Assembly (NCBI RefSeq): GCF_020026455.1 | Contig: NZ_JAHHQJ010000013.1 | Location: forward strand, 25,113-89,112 | Direction: 5' to 3' | Length of the DNA stretch: 64,000 bases | Source: Alistipes sp. | GTDB taxonomy: Bacteria > Bacteroidota > Bacteroidia > Bacteroidales > Rikenellaceae | Shown here: positions 16,191-24,320 of the stretch, piece by piece | Layout: every line of letters starts with the position of its first letter | Numbering within the stretch: position 1 is the stretch's first letter | Program-made: the position numbers and the translations under genes | Notes under the pieces: model-generated | What the model saw: only the letters and a program-made list of their open reading frames with translations | Told to the model about the DNA's origin: nothing | The model's database searches: none

Positions 16191-17258
16191 ATGAGCTACA
16201 AAATTTTAGCAATAAATCCCGGCTCAACGTCTACAAAGGTCGCCCTCTACGACGAGGAGCGACCTTTGTTGGAATTGAACCTGCGTCACTCCACCGAGGA
16301 GATCTCCCGCTTTGCCTGCGTGAACGACCAGCTGGACTGGCGCCGCGGACTGATTCTCGCGGCACTCCGCGAAAAGGCGTTCGACATCAAGGATCTCTCG
16401 GCGGTGATCGGCCGGGGCGGGTTGATACGCCCCATTCCCTCAGGAGTCTACGAAGTCAATTCGCGCATGCGCCACGATCTGCGTAACGCGCAGATGAAGC
16501 ACGCCTGCAACCTCGGAGGACTGCTTGCGGCACAAATCGCCCACATGGCGGGCGTCAAGGCCTACATCGCCGACCCGCCGGTGGTCGACGAGATGGACGA
16601 TGCGGCACGCATCACGGGCATGCCGATGTGCCCGCGCAAATCGATCTTCCACGCCCTGAACCAAAAGGCCACGGTGCGTCTTCACTGCGAACGGACGGGC
16701 CTGGTCTACGAAAAGTCGAATCTGATTGTGGCCCACATGGGAGGCGGCATCTCGATCGCGGCCCACAAGCAGGGGCGTATCGTCGATGTCAACAATGCGC
16801 TCGACGGCGACGGTCCTTTTGCCCCGGACCGTGCGGGCAGCATCCCTTCGAGCGAACTGATCAAGGTCTGCTTCTCGGGACAATATACGAAAGAGGAGCT
16901 GCTGAAATTCATTTCGAGCAAAGGCGGACTGGTGGCCTACCTGGGCACCAACTCCATGCTTCAGGTCATGGAACGCATCGCCCAGGGCGACCAGCAGGCC
17001 CAAAAGGTTCTCGATGCCATGTGCTACAACATCGTGAAACAGATCGGAGGTCTGGCCGCAGCCCTCTCGGGCGACGTTCAGGGCATCGTCCTCACGGGCG
17101 GCATCGCCTACAACGAGCCTGTCGTGGAGTACATCCGCGAACACTGCTCGTTCATCGCGCCGATCTCGGTCTATCCGGGCGAGAACGAACTCGAAGCACT
17201 GGCCACCAACGCGCTGTTGGTGCTCCGGGGCATCACCACCCCGAAAGAGTACAAGTAG
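16191..17258 (+). CDS. buk: butyrate kinase
   Basis: Butyrate kinase makes ATP from butyryl phosphate (or isobutyryl/isovaleryl phosphate), completing the Ptb-Buk route. The 355-residue ASKHA-family protein starts ILAINPGSTSTKVALYDEE, the Buk version of the acetate kinase phosphate motif. It contains VIGRGGLIRPIPSGVYEVN, AYIADPPVVDEM, VAHMGGGISIAAH, NNALDGDGPFAPDRAGSIP and VLTGGIAYN. Length matches Buk and is shorter than acetate kinase. It is probably in one unit with ptb. A bidirectional terminator follows. Confidence 0.95.
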   Translation: MSYKILAINPGSTSTKVALYDEERPLLELNLRHSTEEISRFACVNDQLDWRRGLILAALREKAFDIKDLSAVIGRGGLIRPIPSGVYEVNSRMRHDLRNAQMKHACNLGGLLAAQIAHMAGVKAYIADPPVVDEMDDAARITGMPMCPRKSIFHALNQKATVRLHCERTGLVYEKSNLIVAHMGGGISIAAHKQGRIVDVNNALDGDGPFAPDRAGSIPSSELIKVCFSGQYTKEELLKFISSKGGLVAYLGTNSMLQVMERIAQGDQQAQKVLDAMCYNIVKQIGGLAAALSGDVQGIVLTGGIAYNEPVVEYIREHCSFIAPISVYPGENELEALATNALLVLRGITTPKEYK

Positions 17259-17279
17259 CGGGACATACCCCGAAAAAAG

Positions 17280-17312
17280 ACAGGTTGCCTATCTTCGGGC
17301 AACCTGTTTTTT
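17280..17312. terminator. bidirectional rho-independent terminator between buk and the flippase gene
   Basis: ACAGGTTGCC (17280-17289) pairs with GGCAACCTGT (17298-17307) around an 8-nt loop, flanked by an A6 tract and a T6 tract. The right part lies inside the last codons of the convergent flippase gene. Confidence 0.9.
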
Positions 17313-18737
17313 GATGATGGACGTCACTTCGCGGAAGGCCTCCAGCCGGAACAGCGCCGAGAGCGCAAGGTAGCTGACCACCCCCGTCACCAGTTCGGCC
17401 GCCAGCCGCAGCAGGTCGCTGCCCGGAATCGCCGCTGCGGCGATCCGCACGAGGAAATACATCGCTCCCGACACCAGCACCACGGGCAACAGCGTCCGGA
17501 CGAAACACCGGAGCGTCAGGGTGGTGAAACGCGTCGTCGCCAGGAAGTTGACCGCCATTTCGCAGAACGCAATGGCCACCAGTCCCCAGACCACGGCCAT
17601 CACGCTGTGCGGAATCGTCACGGCGAAGATCGCCGTCATGATGATCTTCTTCACGACTTCGAGACGCACGATAAGCGGACCCTTACACTTGACTTTCAAC
17701 ACATTGTACGCCATCAAGGCAATCGGATAGAACAACCCCGCCAGACACACCGCCTCGAAATAGGGGACCGTCGGCATCCACTCCTCGCCCAGCAGCACGG
17801 CGAACATGTCATGCGCCACAGCCGACATGCCCAGCATGATCGGAAACATCACGTAAGCGACGACCATCACCACCTGCCGATAGCTCTCGGCAAACCTCGG
17901 GGCGTCGTCGCGGATCTTCGCCAGAGCCGGGAATGTGACGTTCTGCACGGCCTGAATGCCCGTTGCTGCGGGCATGTCTTTGAGTTTCACCGCCTGGTCG
18001 AACGACCCGAGCACCGCAGGTGAATAGAGTTTTCCGAGGAAAAACAGGGGTACCCTGTTGTAGAAATTCGCAATCAGGTCCGTCACCATCAGGCTGCATC
18101 CGAACGGAGCCATCTCCCGCAGGGGTGCCAGTCCGCACTTGCCGCAGGGGCGCCAGTCGCTCAGCCACCACAGCAAGGCGGTGCGTATCCCGACCGCGAT
18201 CACGCGCTCGGCCACGAGGCTCCAGATGCCCCACCCGGCCAGCGCCAGCACAATGGCAGCCAGCCCGCCGGCCAGCGACGAGAGGAAGGTCACCTTCGAG
18301 AGCAGCGCAAAACGGAACTGGCGGATGAAGATCGTATTCTGAACGGCACACAGGGCGTTGAGCGGCAGCAGGAGGAAGAAAACCGGGGCGATCCGTGCAA
18401 TCTCGGGCATGTCGTACCAGCGCGCCGCGAAGGGCGCCACCGCCACCAGCAGCCCATACAGGACCACCGACACGGCCATGTTGAAGAGGAAAACCGACTT
18501 GTAATCTCTTTGCGAAGGCCCCTTGTGACGGACCAGGCTCTGCGAAAACCCGCTGTCGACGATCACCAGCAACACCGTCACGACGGCCGACGGAATGGAC
18601 ATGAAGCCCAGAATGTCGCGCGTCAGCAGGCGCAGGATGACCAGCCGCACGGCCATCGTGAGGAGCATCGAGCCGATCTTCTCGGCCATGCTCCACGCCA
18701 CGCCCTGCGCGACTTTCTCTTTGAGTTCGCCGCCCAA
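17289..18737 (-). CDS. lipopolysaccharide/polysaccharide flippase (Wzx/MATE-like)
   Basis: This 482-residue integral membrane protein has about 12-14 hydrophobic helices and belongs to the polysaccharide biosynthesis/flippase family that moves undecaprenyl-linked oligosaccharides across the inner membrane. The N-terminus LKEKVAQGVAWSMAEKIGSML, followed by RLVILRLLTRDILGFMSIP, is typical. The best start is a TTG at 18737, five bases after the pyk stop codon; an ATG at 18689 would cut the conserved first helix. Co-transcription with pyk seems likely. No glycosyltransferase cluster is nearby, so the glycan carried is unknown. The 3' end forms part of a terminator hairpin. Confidence 0.85.
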   Translation of the reverse strand: MGGELKEKVAQGVAWSMAEKIGSMLLTMAVRLVILRLLTRDILGFMSIPSAVVTVLLVIVDSGFSQSLVRHKGPSQRDYKSVFLFNMAVSVVLYGLLVAVAPFAARWYDMPEIARIAPVFFLLLPLNALCAVQNTIFIRQFRFALLSKVTFLSSLAGGLAAIVLALAGWGIWSLVAERVIAVGIRTALLWWLSDWRPCGKCGLAPLREMAPFGCSLMVTDLIANFYNRVPLFFLGKLYSPAVLGSFDQAVKLKDMPAATGIQAVQNVTFPALAKIRDDAPRFAESYRQVVMVVAYVMFPIMLGMSAVAHDMFAVLLGEEWMPTVPYFEAVCLAGLFYPIALMAYNVLKVKCKGPLIVRLEVVKKIIMTAIFAVTIPHSVMAVVWGLVAIAFCEMAVNFLATTRFTTLTLRCFVRTLLPVVLVSGAMYFLVRIAAAAIPGSDLLRLAAELVTGVVSYLALSALFRLEAFREVTSIIKKQVARR

Positions 18738-18742
18738 AAAAA

Positions 18743-20209
18743 CTAACCGTTGTGCTGCGCTACGATCTCCTCGTTACGCTTGCGGATATTCTGCACGTTG
18801 GCAATCTCGACATACGACGCACCGCCGTCGGGACCGAAACTACCGCCCACGATGGCCATCAGGTCACCGTCGTCGAGCTTGCGGTACTGGTCGAGGAACT
18901 CCAGGGCATCGACCAGGAAGTGGTATTTGTCGGAGAGTTCCTGCGTCCGGAGAATCGGCACGACACCATACGACAGGGCCAGAATACGCTGCGCATGCAG
19001 CTGGTAGCAGACGGCCATCACGGTCTTGCGGCCTCGGAACGCCGCCAGATAACGGCCTGTGCGGCCCGTCTTAGTGTCGAGCACCACATATTTGATCGGC
19101 AGGTTGGTCGAGGCGCGCACGGCCGAACGGGCCAGCTGTGCGGTGATCTCGTGGTTCACCGAAACCATGTCCATGTCGATCATCGGCTTGAAATGCGTCT
19201 CGTCGCGTTCGATTTCGCGGGCGATGCGGGCCATGGTCTCCACCGACTGCACGGGGAAATCGCCCATGGCGGTCTCGTCGCTCAGCATCACGGCATCCAC
19301 ACGTTCGTAGATGGCGCTGGCCACATCGCTCACCTCGGCGCGCGTCGGGCGCGGGGACTTGACCATCGAATAGAGCATCTGCGTGGCGATGATCACGGGA
19401 CGCTTGGCGCAGATACACTTCTCGACGATACGCCGCTGCGTGTTGGGAATGGCCTCGGCCGGGAGCTCCACGCCTAGGTCACCGCGGGCAACCATGATGC
19501 CGTATGAAGCCTCGATGATCTCGTCGATGTTGTCGAGTCCCTCCTGGTTCTCGATCTTCGAGATGATCTTGATGTTGCTGCCGTGGGCGTCGAGAATCTC
19601 CTGCACGGCCCGGATGTCGCGTGCCGAGCGCACGAACGAATGCGCAATGAAATCGACGTCGTTCTTCACGGCCCATTCGATGAAGCGCCGGTCCTTCTCG
19701 GTGACCGACGGCAGGTCGATCGACACACCCGGCACGTTGACGCTCTTGCGCGAACGCATGGCGCCTCCCACGACGAACTCGCAGTCCAGCTCCGTGTCAT
19801 TCTTGCCCACGACGCGGATTTCCAGCTCGCCGTCGGCGATCAGCATCCGCGCCCCGACGGGAATATCGTTCACGATCGAGGGCACGTTCATGTAGACCAC
19901 CTTGCGGGTCGTGAAGTCCGAGCCGTCCGAACCGCGCACGGCCACCCGGTCTCCGGGATGGAAATTGATGCTGTTGCCGTATTCGTCGGCGATCGTCGTG
20001 ACACGGATTTCGGGTCCCTTGGTATCTATCATGATCGGAATGGCCGGGTTCACCCGGTGCACCGTCTCGACGATATGTGTGGCTCCGTCCTCAGTGACGT
20101 GCGCCGAATTGACGCGCACCACGTCCATCCCCGCGTCGAAAAGCTGTTTTACAAACTCCTCGTTACAACGGAAATCCGACATCGTTGCGACAATCTTGGT
20201 TTTTTTCAT
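18743..20209 (-). CDS. pyk: pyruvate kinase
   Basis: Pyruvate kinase makes pyruvate and ATP from phosphoenolpyruvate and ADP at the end of glycolysis. The 488-residue protein starts MKKTKIVATMSDFRC and carries IDTKGPEIRV, the PK signature MVARGDLGVELPAEAIP, the substrate/metal region around IISKIENQEG, and RPTRAEVSDVASAIYERVDAVMLSDETAMG. The C-terminal regulatory domain is present. A start three codons upstream (20218) is also possible. It is followed by the flippase gene. Confidence 0.97.
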   Translation of the reverse strand: MKKTKIVATMSDFRCNEEFVKQLFDAGMDVVRVNSAHVTEDGATHIVETVHRVNPAIPIMIDTKGPEIRVTTIADEYGNSINFHPGDRVAVRGSDGSDFTTRKVVYMNVPSIVNDIPVGARMLIADGELEIRVVGKNDTELDCEFVVGGAMRSRKSVNVPGVSIDLPSVTEKDRRFIEWAVKNDVDFIAHSFVRSARDIRAVQEILDAHGSNIKIISKIENQEGLDNIDEIIEASYGIMVARGDLGVELPAEAIPNTQRRIVEKCICAKRPVIIATQMLYSMVKSPRPTRAEVSDVASAIYERVDAVMLSDETAMGDFPVQSVETMARIAREIERDETHFKPMIDMDMVSVNHEITAQLARSAVRASTNLPIKYVVLDTKTGRTGRYLAAFRGRKTVMAVCYQLHAQRILALSYGVVPILRTQELSDKYHFLVDALEFLDQYRKLDDGDLMAIVGGSFGPDGGASYVEIANVQNIRKRNEEIVAQHNG

Positions 20210-20392
20210 GCGATACATACAGAAATATTTTTGGTTTTTTGTCCTTTCAATTTTTCAATCCGCCCCAGAGGGTATCCGGACGGCCCCAGGTACCGTTTGC
20301 AAGTCCGGCCGCTCCCGCAACCACTCTCCGCGGCCCGGGGGAGGGGCGAAAATCTGTCCGACGGCACTCTCCCGGGCCCTCGGACCGAACCG

Positions 20393-20821
20393 CTACCTTT
20401 CGCCGATCAGCAACAGGGCTTCCGTTCCCAATCGGTACGAATCCAGCCCGAAGCCCATGATCGAGCCCCTGACCACGGGAGCCAGCAGGGAGGTGTGGCG
20501 AAACTCCTCGCGGGCGAGGATCGAGGAGATGTGCACCTCGACGACGGGAAACGACACGGCCGACACGGCGTCGCGCAGCGCCACCGAAGTATGCGTATAT
20601 CCGCCGGCATTGAGCACCACGCCGTCGTAGAGGCCCTCGGCCTGCTGCACGGCATCGATCAGTTCGCCTTCGATGTTCGACTGGAAATAGCCAAACTCCA
20701 CCGCGGGGCAGGCCGCTTTCAGCGTCTCGAAATACGACTCGAAGGTCTGCGATCCGTAAACCCCGGTGTCGCGCCGTCCCTGAAGATTGAGGTTCGGTCC
20801 GTTGAGAATCAATATCTTCAT
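20393..20821 (-). CDS. aroQ: 3-dehydroquinate dehydratase, type II
   Basis: The type II dehydroquinase dehydrates 3-dehydroquinate to 3-dehydroshikimate in the shikimate pathway. The 142-residue protein has the family length and motifs: ILILNGPNLNLQGRRDTGVYG with the catalytic Tyr, FGYFQSNIEGELIDAVQ, VLNAGGYTHTSVALRDA, and VEVHISSILAREEFRHTS with the catalytic His. The GFG-D-Y segment near the C-terminus is also present. The start at 20821 is fixed by MKILILNGPN; the longer open frame to 21169 crosses the divergent promoters and is rejected. Confidence 0.96.
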   Translation of the reverse strand: MKILILNGPNLNLQGRRDTGVYGSQTFESYFETLKAACPAVEFGYFQSNIEGELIDAVQQAEGLYDGVVLNAGGYTHTSVALRDAVSAVSFPVVEVHISSILAREEFRHTSLLAPVVRGSIMGFGLDSYRLGTEALLLIGER

Positions 20822-20865
20822 AGCTCCATTCATTAACCTGACGCCCCAAGCGGGCGATTCCCGGA

Positions 20866-20895
20866 CAAAGATACGAAAAAGTCGGACGAGAACAA
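20866..20895 (-). promoter_or_regulatory. promoter of aroQ (proximal)
   Basis: On the minus strand TTG (20895-20893) and TATCTTTG (20873-20866) are spaced 19 bp apart, a perfect Bacteroidota -33/-7 pair about 45 bp upstream of the aroQ ATG. Confidence 0.65.
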
Positions 20896-20954
20896 ACCCG
20901 AATCGCATCCGCTCCGGCAAAATGCTGCGGCGGATAAAAGTGCGGTCGCGGCAC

Positions 20955-20962
20955 CAAAGATA
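20955..20962 (-). promoter_or_regulatory. second TATCTTTG element upstream of aroQ
   Basis: A second minus-strand TATCTTTG lies within a repeat of the proximal promoter (CAAAGATACGAAAAA on the plus strand at both 20866 and 20955). It may be a distal promoter for aroQ, facing away from and next to the thiL promoter. Confidence 0.4.
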
Positions 20963-20985
20963 CGAAAAATCACCGAAAAAATCGG

Positions 20986-20993
20986 TACCTTTG
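20986..20993 (+). promoter_or_regulatory. -7 promoter element for thiL
   Basis: TACCTTTG, a perfect TAnnTTTG, ends 20 bp before the thiL ATG at 21014. Confidence 0.6.
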
Positions 20994-21013
20994 CACCATA
21001 ACACCACTCTTCC

Positions 21014-21952
21014 ATGACCGAATTCGGATTCATCGACAACATAAAAGCCCTTTTCGCCCCGCTTCCCGACAACGGATTCGAGGGCATCGGCGACGACTGC
21101 TCCGTGTTGCCTGTCGGCGGCGGCGAATCGCTGGTCTTCACCGCGGATCTCTTGACCGAAGGGGTTCACTTTCTGCGTGCGGCGACCTCGGCCCGCGAGC
21201 TGGGGCGCAAGTCCCTCGCCGTAAACTTGAGCGACGTGGCCGCCATGGGCGCCCGTCCCGTGGCGACACTGCTCTCGATCGCCCTTCCGGCCGATGCCGC
21301 CGATGCGTGGGCCGAAGAATTCATGCTCGGCTACCGGGAGCTCTCCGGGGAGTTCGGCGTGACGCTCGCCGGCGGCGACACGACCCGCTCGCTGTCAGGC
21401 ATCACGATCAACGTCACGGCCATCGGCCGCGCAACCGACACCCACCTCAAGCGGCGCAGCGACGCACGCCCCGGCGATGTGATCTTCACCGCCGGGGAAC
21501 TCGGCGCCTCGGGAGCGGGCCTGCAAGACATCCTCGCGGGGCGCTACGACACCCCCGCGGCAGCCGTCCACCGCAACCCGCAACCGCAGGTCGCCGAAGG
21601 CATCTGGCTCGGCACCCGCCCCGAGGTGCACGCCATGATGGACCTTTCGGACGGACTGGCCTCCGACCTGAGACACATCCTCGACTGCTCGGGCGTCGGC
21701 GCCGAAGTTGCCCTCGGGCAGATCCCCGTGGCACCGGGCACCGACGTCCGCATGGCCGCCTGCGGAGGCGAAGACTACAAACTCCTGTTCACCGCCGCTC
21801 CGGAGGCAGCCGAACGCCTCGCCGCGGATTTCCGCATCCGCTTCGGCACACCCATCCACCCCATCGGCCGCATCACGCCCCAACCGGGCTTCGTATGGCT
21901 CCGCAACGGAAAACCCGAGCCGCTGGACTGGCACGGGTTCGAACACTATTGA
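21014..21952 (+). CDS. thiL: thiamine-monophosphate kinase
   Basis: ThiL phosphorylates thiamine monophosphate to thiamine diphosphate, the active cofactor. The 312-residue AIR-synthase-fold protein shows GIGDDCSVLPV, FTADLLTEGVHF, GRKSLAVNLSDVAAMGARP, LAGGDTTRS, and MMDLSDGLASDLRHI. All are metal/nucleotide-binding motifs of the family. It is divergent from aroQ and convergent with the ftsB-like gene. A weak GC-rich hairpin (21959-21982) without a T tract follows. Other thiamine genes are not in the window. Confidence 0.95.
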   Translation: MTEFGFIDNIKALFAPLPDNGFEGIGDDCSVLPVGGGESLVFTADLLTEGVHFLRAATSARELGRKSLAVNLSDVAAMGARPVATLLSIALPADAADAWAEEFMLGYRELSGEFGVTLAGGDTTRSLSGITINVTAIGRATDTHLKRRSDARPGDVIFTAGELGASGAGLQDILAGRYDTPAAAVHRNPQPQVAEGIWLGTRPEVHAMMDLSDGLASDLRHILDCSGVGAEVALGQIPVAPGTDVRMAACGGEDYKLLFTAAPEAAERLAADFRIRFGTPIHPIGRITPQPGFVWLRNGKPEPLDWHGFEHY

Positions 21953-22059
21953 TGCAAACGGGGATGAATGGCTCCATCCCCGCATGCCGACCGTATCGGG
22001 ACAGGTCGCGTCCACACCCCGCGAGCGCCACACTCAGCGCTCCATGAAATCGGAAAAAC

Positions 22060-22335
22060 TCAGTCCCGAATGATGTAGACGCGTTCGTTGCGTCCCTGCA
22101 TGTGGTAATTCTCCCGGGCGTACTCCTCGAGATAATCATCGTACTTCAGCCGTTCGAGCAGGGTGCTGTCCTGTTCGATCTTCCCGGTGTAATAGATTTG
22201 CTCGCGGGCCAGGGCATTGATCTGCCGCTTGATCTTCACGGCATGCAGGGCATTGCGCCCCACGACGAACATCGTGAGGACGACAATGATCGCCGTTGCG
22301 ACGATCCAGAATCTGCGGCCGAACCGAATTTTCAT
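22060..22335 (-). CDS. septum formation initiator family protein (FtsB/DivIC-like)
   Basis: This 91-residue bitopic protein has a short basic N-terminus, one transmembrane helix (IVATAIIVVLTMFVVG, residues 11-26) and a periplasmic coiled coil (AVKIKRQINALAREQIYYTGKIEQD). It ends in the conserved DYLEEYARENYHM segment of the FtsB/DivIC family. It is expected to join the FtsQLB-like divisome complex. The gene lies downstream of queE-hpt on the same strand, after a 218-bp gap that contains an imperfect tandem repeat. Confidence 0.88.
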   Translation of the reverse strand: MKIRFGRRFWIVATAIIVVLTMFVVGRNALHAVKIKRQINALAREQIYYTGKIEQDSTLLERLKYDDYLEEYARENYHMQGRNERVYIIRD

Positions 22336-22352
22336 TGATCCAATTTATTACT

Positions 22353-22470
22353 CCCGAACAAAACGCGGCTCCCGGGCAAAATACCCCCAGGCAAAATACC
22401 CCCGGACAAAACGCTCCCGAGCAAAACGCGGCACCCGGACAAACTACGCCCCTCTTACTCCCGGACAAGG
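22353..22470. repeat. imperfect 15/18-bp tandem repeat, about seven units
   Basis: Units begin CCCGRRCAAAA at 22353, 22371, 22386, 22401, 22416 and 22434, with a partial one at 22460. Unit lengths are 18, 15, 15, 15, 18 and 26 bp. They fill most of the gap between queE and the ftsB-like gene, directly upstream of the latter's start. Because the main unit lengths are multiples of three, one minus-strand frame reads as repeated C-[PLS]-G-[VA]-F-like pentapeptides, but no start context supports translation. Confidence 0.8.
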
Positions 22471-22553
22471 GCCGAAACGGCGCCTGCCCCCGACGGAACA
22501 CGCCAAATGCCGGCATTCCGGGGTACAGAGCCTCCCCCTGCCGCAAATCGGCA

Positions 22554-23189
22554 TCAGGGAATGTGCATGTATTTGTGCGTCTGAATGGAGATGTTCCATT
22601 GCGGATGCGCCTTGACATACGCGACGATCGCGGGCATCACCTTCTCGGCGACGCTCCATTCGGGCTGGAGGAAGAGCAGACTCTTTCCGCCTACGCGGGC
22701 GGCATTCCGCTCGGCCCATTCGAAATCCTCCTCCGACTCGACGATCACCTTCAGCTCGTCGGCCCGTTCGAACGCCTCGTCCAAAGGCGGCTGCCGGCGC
22801 TTCGGCGAGAGACACACCCAGTCGAAAACACCGCTGAAGGGATGCGACCCCGAGGTCTCCAGAAAAATCTGCAAGCCCTTTTCGCGCAGCGTCTCCGTGA
22901 GCACCCCCAGCGGATAGAGCAGCGGCTCGCCCCCCGTGATGACGATGGCCTGGGCCGGACACGACGTCGCCCGGTCGATCACCGTCTGCACATCGGTCGG
23001 CGGATAGAGTTTCGGGTTCCACGTATACTTGGCGTCGCACCAGCGGCAACCGACGTCACAACCTCCGAGCCGGATGAAATAGGCGGGTTTTCCGGTGTGG
23101 AAACCCTCGCCCTGAATGGTGTAGAAATCCTCGACCAGCGGCAACATCCGCCCGCCGTCGAGCCATGCGGGATCGGTTGCGGCTACCAT
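22554..23189 (-). CDS. queE: 7-carboxy-7-deazaguanine synthase (radical SAM)
   Basis: QueE converts 6-carboxytetrahydropterin to 7-carboxy-7-deazaguanine on the way to queuosine in tRNA. The 211-residue protein has the early FYTIQGEGFHTGKPAYFIRLGGC segment and the cluster ligands Cys44, Cys48 and Cys51 in CDVGCRWC, followed by VITGGEPLLYP and LETSGSHPF. The ATG at 23189 shares one base with the hpt stop codon (TGATG), which decides this start over 23147. No other queuosine gene is seen in the window. Coupling to hpt suggests a purine/deazaguanine grouping. Confidence 0.94.
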   Translation of the reverse strand: MVAATDPAWLDGGRMLPLVEDFYTIQGEGFHTGKPAYFIRLGGCDVGCRWCDAKYTWNPKLYPPTDVQTVIDRATSCPAQAIVITGGEPLLYPLGVLTETLREKGLQIFLETSGSHPFSGVFDWVCLSPKRRQPPLDEAFERADELKVIVESEEDFEWAERNAARVGGKSLLFLQPEWSVAEKVMPAIVAYVKAHPQWNISIQTHKYMHIP

Positions 23190-23731
23190 CACTCGGTCAC
23201 GACGTAAATATCCTTGAGACTGCGGCCCAGCTGGTCGTAGTCCAGCCCGTAGCCCACGATGAACTCGTTGCCGATCTCCATGGCGCGGTACTTGATCGGC
23301 AACGTCTTGCGGTACGACCCGGGTTTGAAGAAGAGCGTACAAACCTCGACCGACGCCGGATTTCGGGCCTCAAGGTCCTTGATCATGTGCTCGATCGACT
23401 CGCCGGTGTCCACGATGTCCTCGACGATGATCACATGACGGCCCTCGATCGAATTGTTCAGACCGATCAGACTTTTCACGTTGCCCGTGGAGCAGGTTCC
23501 GTCGTACGAAGCCAGCTTGACGAACGAGAGTTCGTTCTGGAATTCGATTTTCTTGATCAGGTCGGACATGAACATGAACGAACCGTTGAGAATCCCCAGA
23601 AACAGCGGAGTCTCCTTGCCGGCATAGTCGGCATTGATTCGCTGCGCCACGGCATCCACGGCCTTGTCGATCTGTTCGGCGGGGATCATGATTCGGAACT
23701 TCTTGTCGTGAAGTTGTATGATATTCTCCAT
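23189..23731 (-). CDS. hpt: hypoxanthine phosphoribosyltransferase
   Basis: Hpt salvages hypoxanthine or guanine with PRPP to give IMP or GMP. The 180-residue protein carries the PRPP-binding signature VIIVEDIVDTGES, the flexible-loop region LASYDGTCSTGNV, FLGILNGSFMFMSDL near the N-terminus and the base-specificity region NEFIVGYGLDYDQLGR. It is translationally coupled to queE downstream. A perfect -7 element lies 30-40 bp upstream. Confidence 0.96.
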   Translation of the reverse strand: MENIIQLHDKKFRIMIPAEQIDKAVDAVAQRINADYAGKETPLFLGILNGSFMFMSDLIKKIEFQNELSFVKLASYDGTCSTGNVKSLIGLNNSIEGRHVIIVEDIVDTGESIEHMIKDLEARNPASVEVCTLFFKPGSYRKTLPIKYRAMEIGNEFIVGYGLDYDQLGRSLKDIYVVTE

Positions 23732-23761
23732 TTCGCTACGGGATTTTTGGAATTATACCTG

Positions 23762-23769
23762 CAAAAGTA
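23762..23769 (-). promoter_or_regulatory. -7 promoter element for hpt-queE
   Basis: The minus strand reads TACTTTTG (TAnnTTTG), about 30 bp upstream of the hpt ATG. The -33 box is not clear. Confidence 0.5.
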
Positions 23770-24290
23770 ACTATTTGCGCGCAACAAACGAAGTCTTCGG
23801 AGAAAATAATCGCAAAAAGATCACCCGCCGCCCCCGGGCCGTTTTCCCAACAGCGCGGGACTGCCGCCGCGCAACGCCCCCTCCCGACCGGACAACACCC
23901 CGCCGCTATTTCGCAAAGCCCCTCTCCCGCGGACTCCCCCCGACCACCCGGCGCCGGACTTCCGCCGCGCAACGACGGCCTCCCTCGAGAAGGCTCCGCC
24001 CCTTCGCCCCCGCAGGAAACGGCCGAAGCACGGATGCCAAGGACTTCCGCACCCGGCACCGGACTGCCGCCTCCCCATTCCAACGCCGGCGGCGGACATC
24101 GGCCCTCCCCCCCCTGCAAACCCCTTTCCCGGTCCCAGATATCCGGCAGCAAACGGGCAAAGCGCCGATTCCGAGACATCGAATTCCCCGCAGCATGTAA
24201 CAAATGCCTTCCGCGGAGCGGTTTGGTATAGCCGCGCGCCCATTTCATACACTACCCTGCCAAACGGGCGATAACCCCGGCGGGAAATCC
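23770..24290. other. GC-rich intergenic region without recognisable gene
   Basis: About 520 bp between divergent hpt and the DUF3142-like gene. It is very rich in CCG/GCC runs and has open frames on both strands (for example 23736-24248 minus and 23718-24200 plus). Their translations are Pro/Arg/Gly-dominated with no domain, no signal peptide and no start context. I see no tRNA, riboswitch or terminator in it. Confidence 0.6.
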
Positions 24291-24298
24291 CATCTTTG
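24291..24298 (+). promoter_or_regulatory. probable -7 element for the DUF3142-like gene pair
   Basis: CATCTTTG differs from TAnnTTTG at one position and lies 22 bp before the ATG at 24321. Confidence 0.35.
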
Positions 24299-24320
24299 CC
24301 GCAAGAATAAATCCCAAAAG

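Noticed and set aside
21959..21982. Terminator after thiL
   Set aside because: CGGGGATG pairs with CATCCCCG, but no T tract follows on either strand, so intrinsic termination is not convincing.
22353..22470. Possible CRISPR array
   Set aside because: Units of 15-18 bp lack distinct spacers of constant length and no cas gene is near; it is a plain tandem repeat.
23718..24252. GC-rich frames on both strands in the hpt upstream gap
   Set aside because: Their translations are Pro/Arg/Gly-rich, differ in every frame and contain no motif; the interval is better treated as noncoding.
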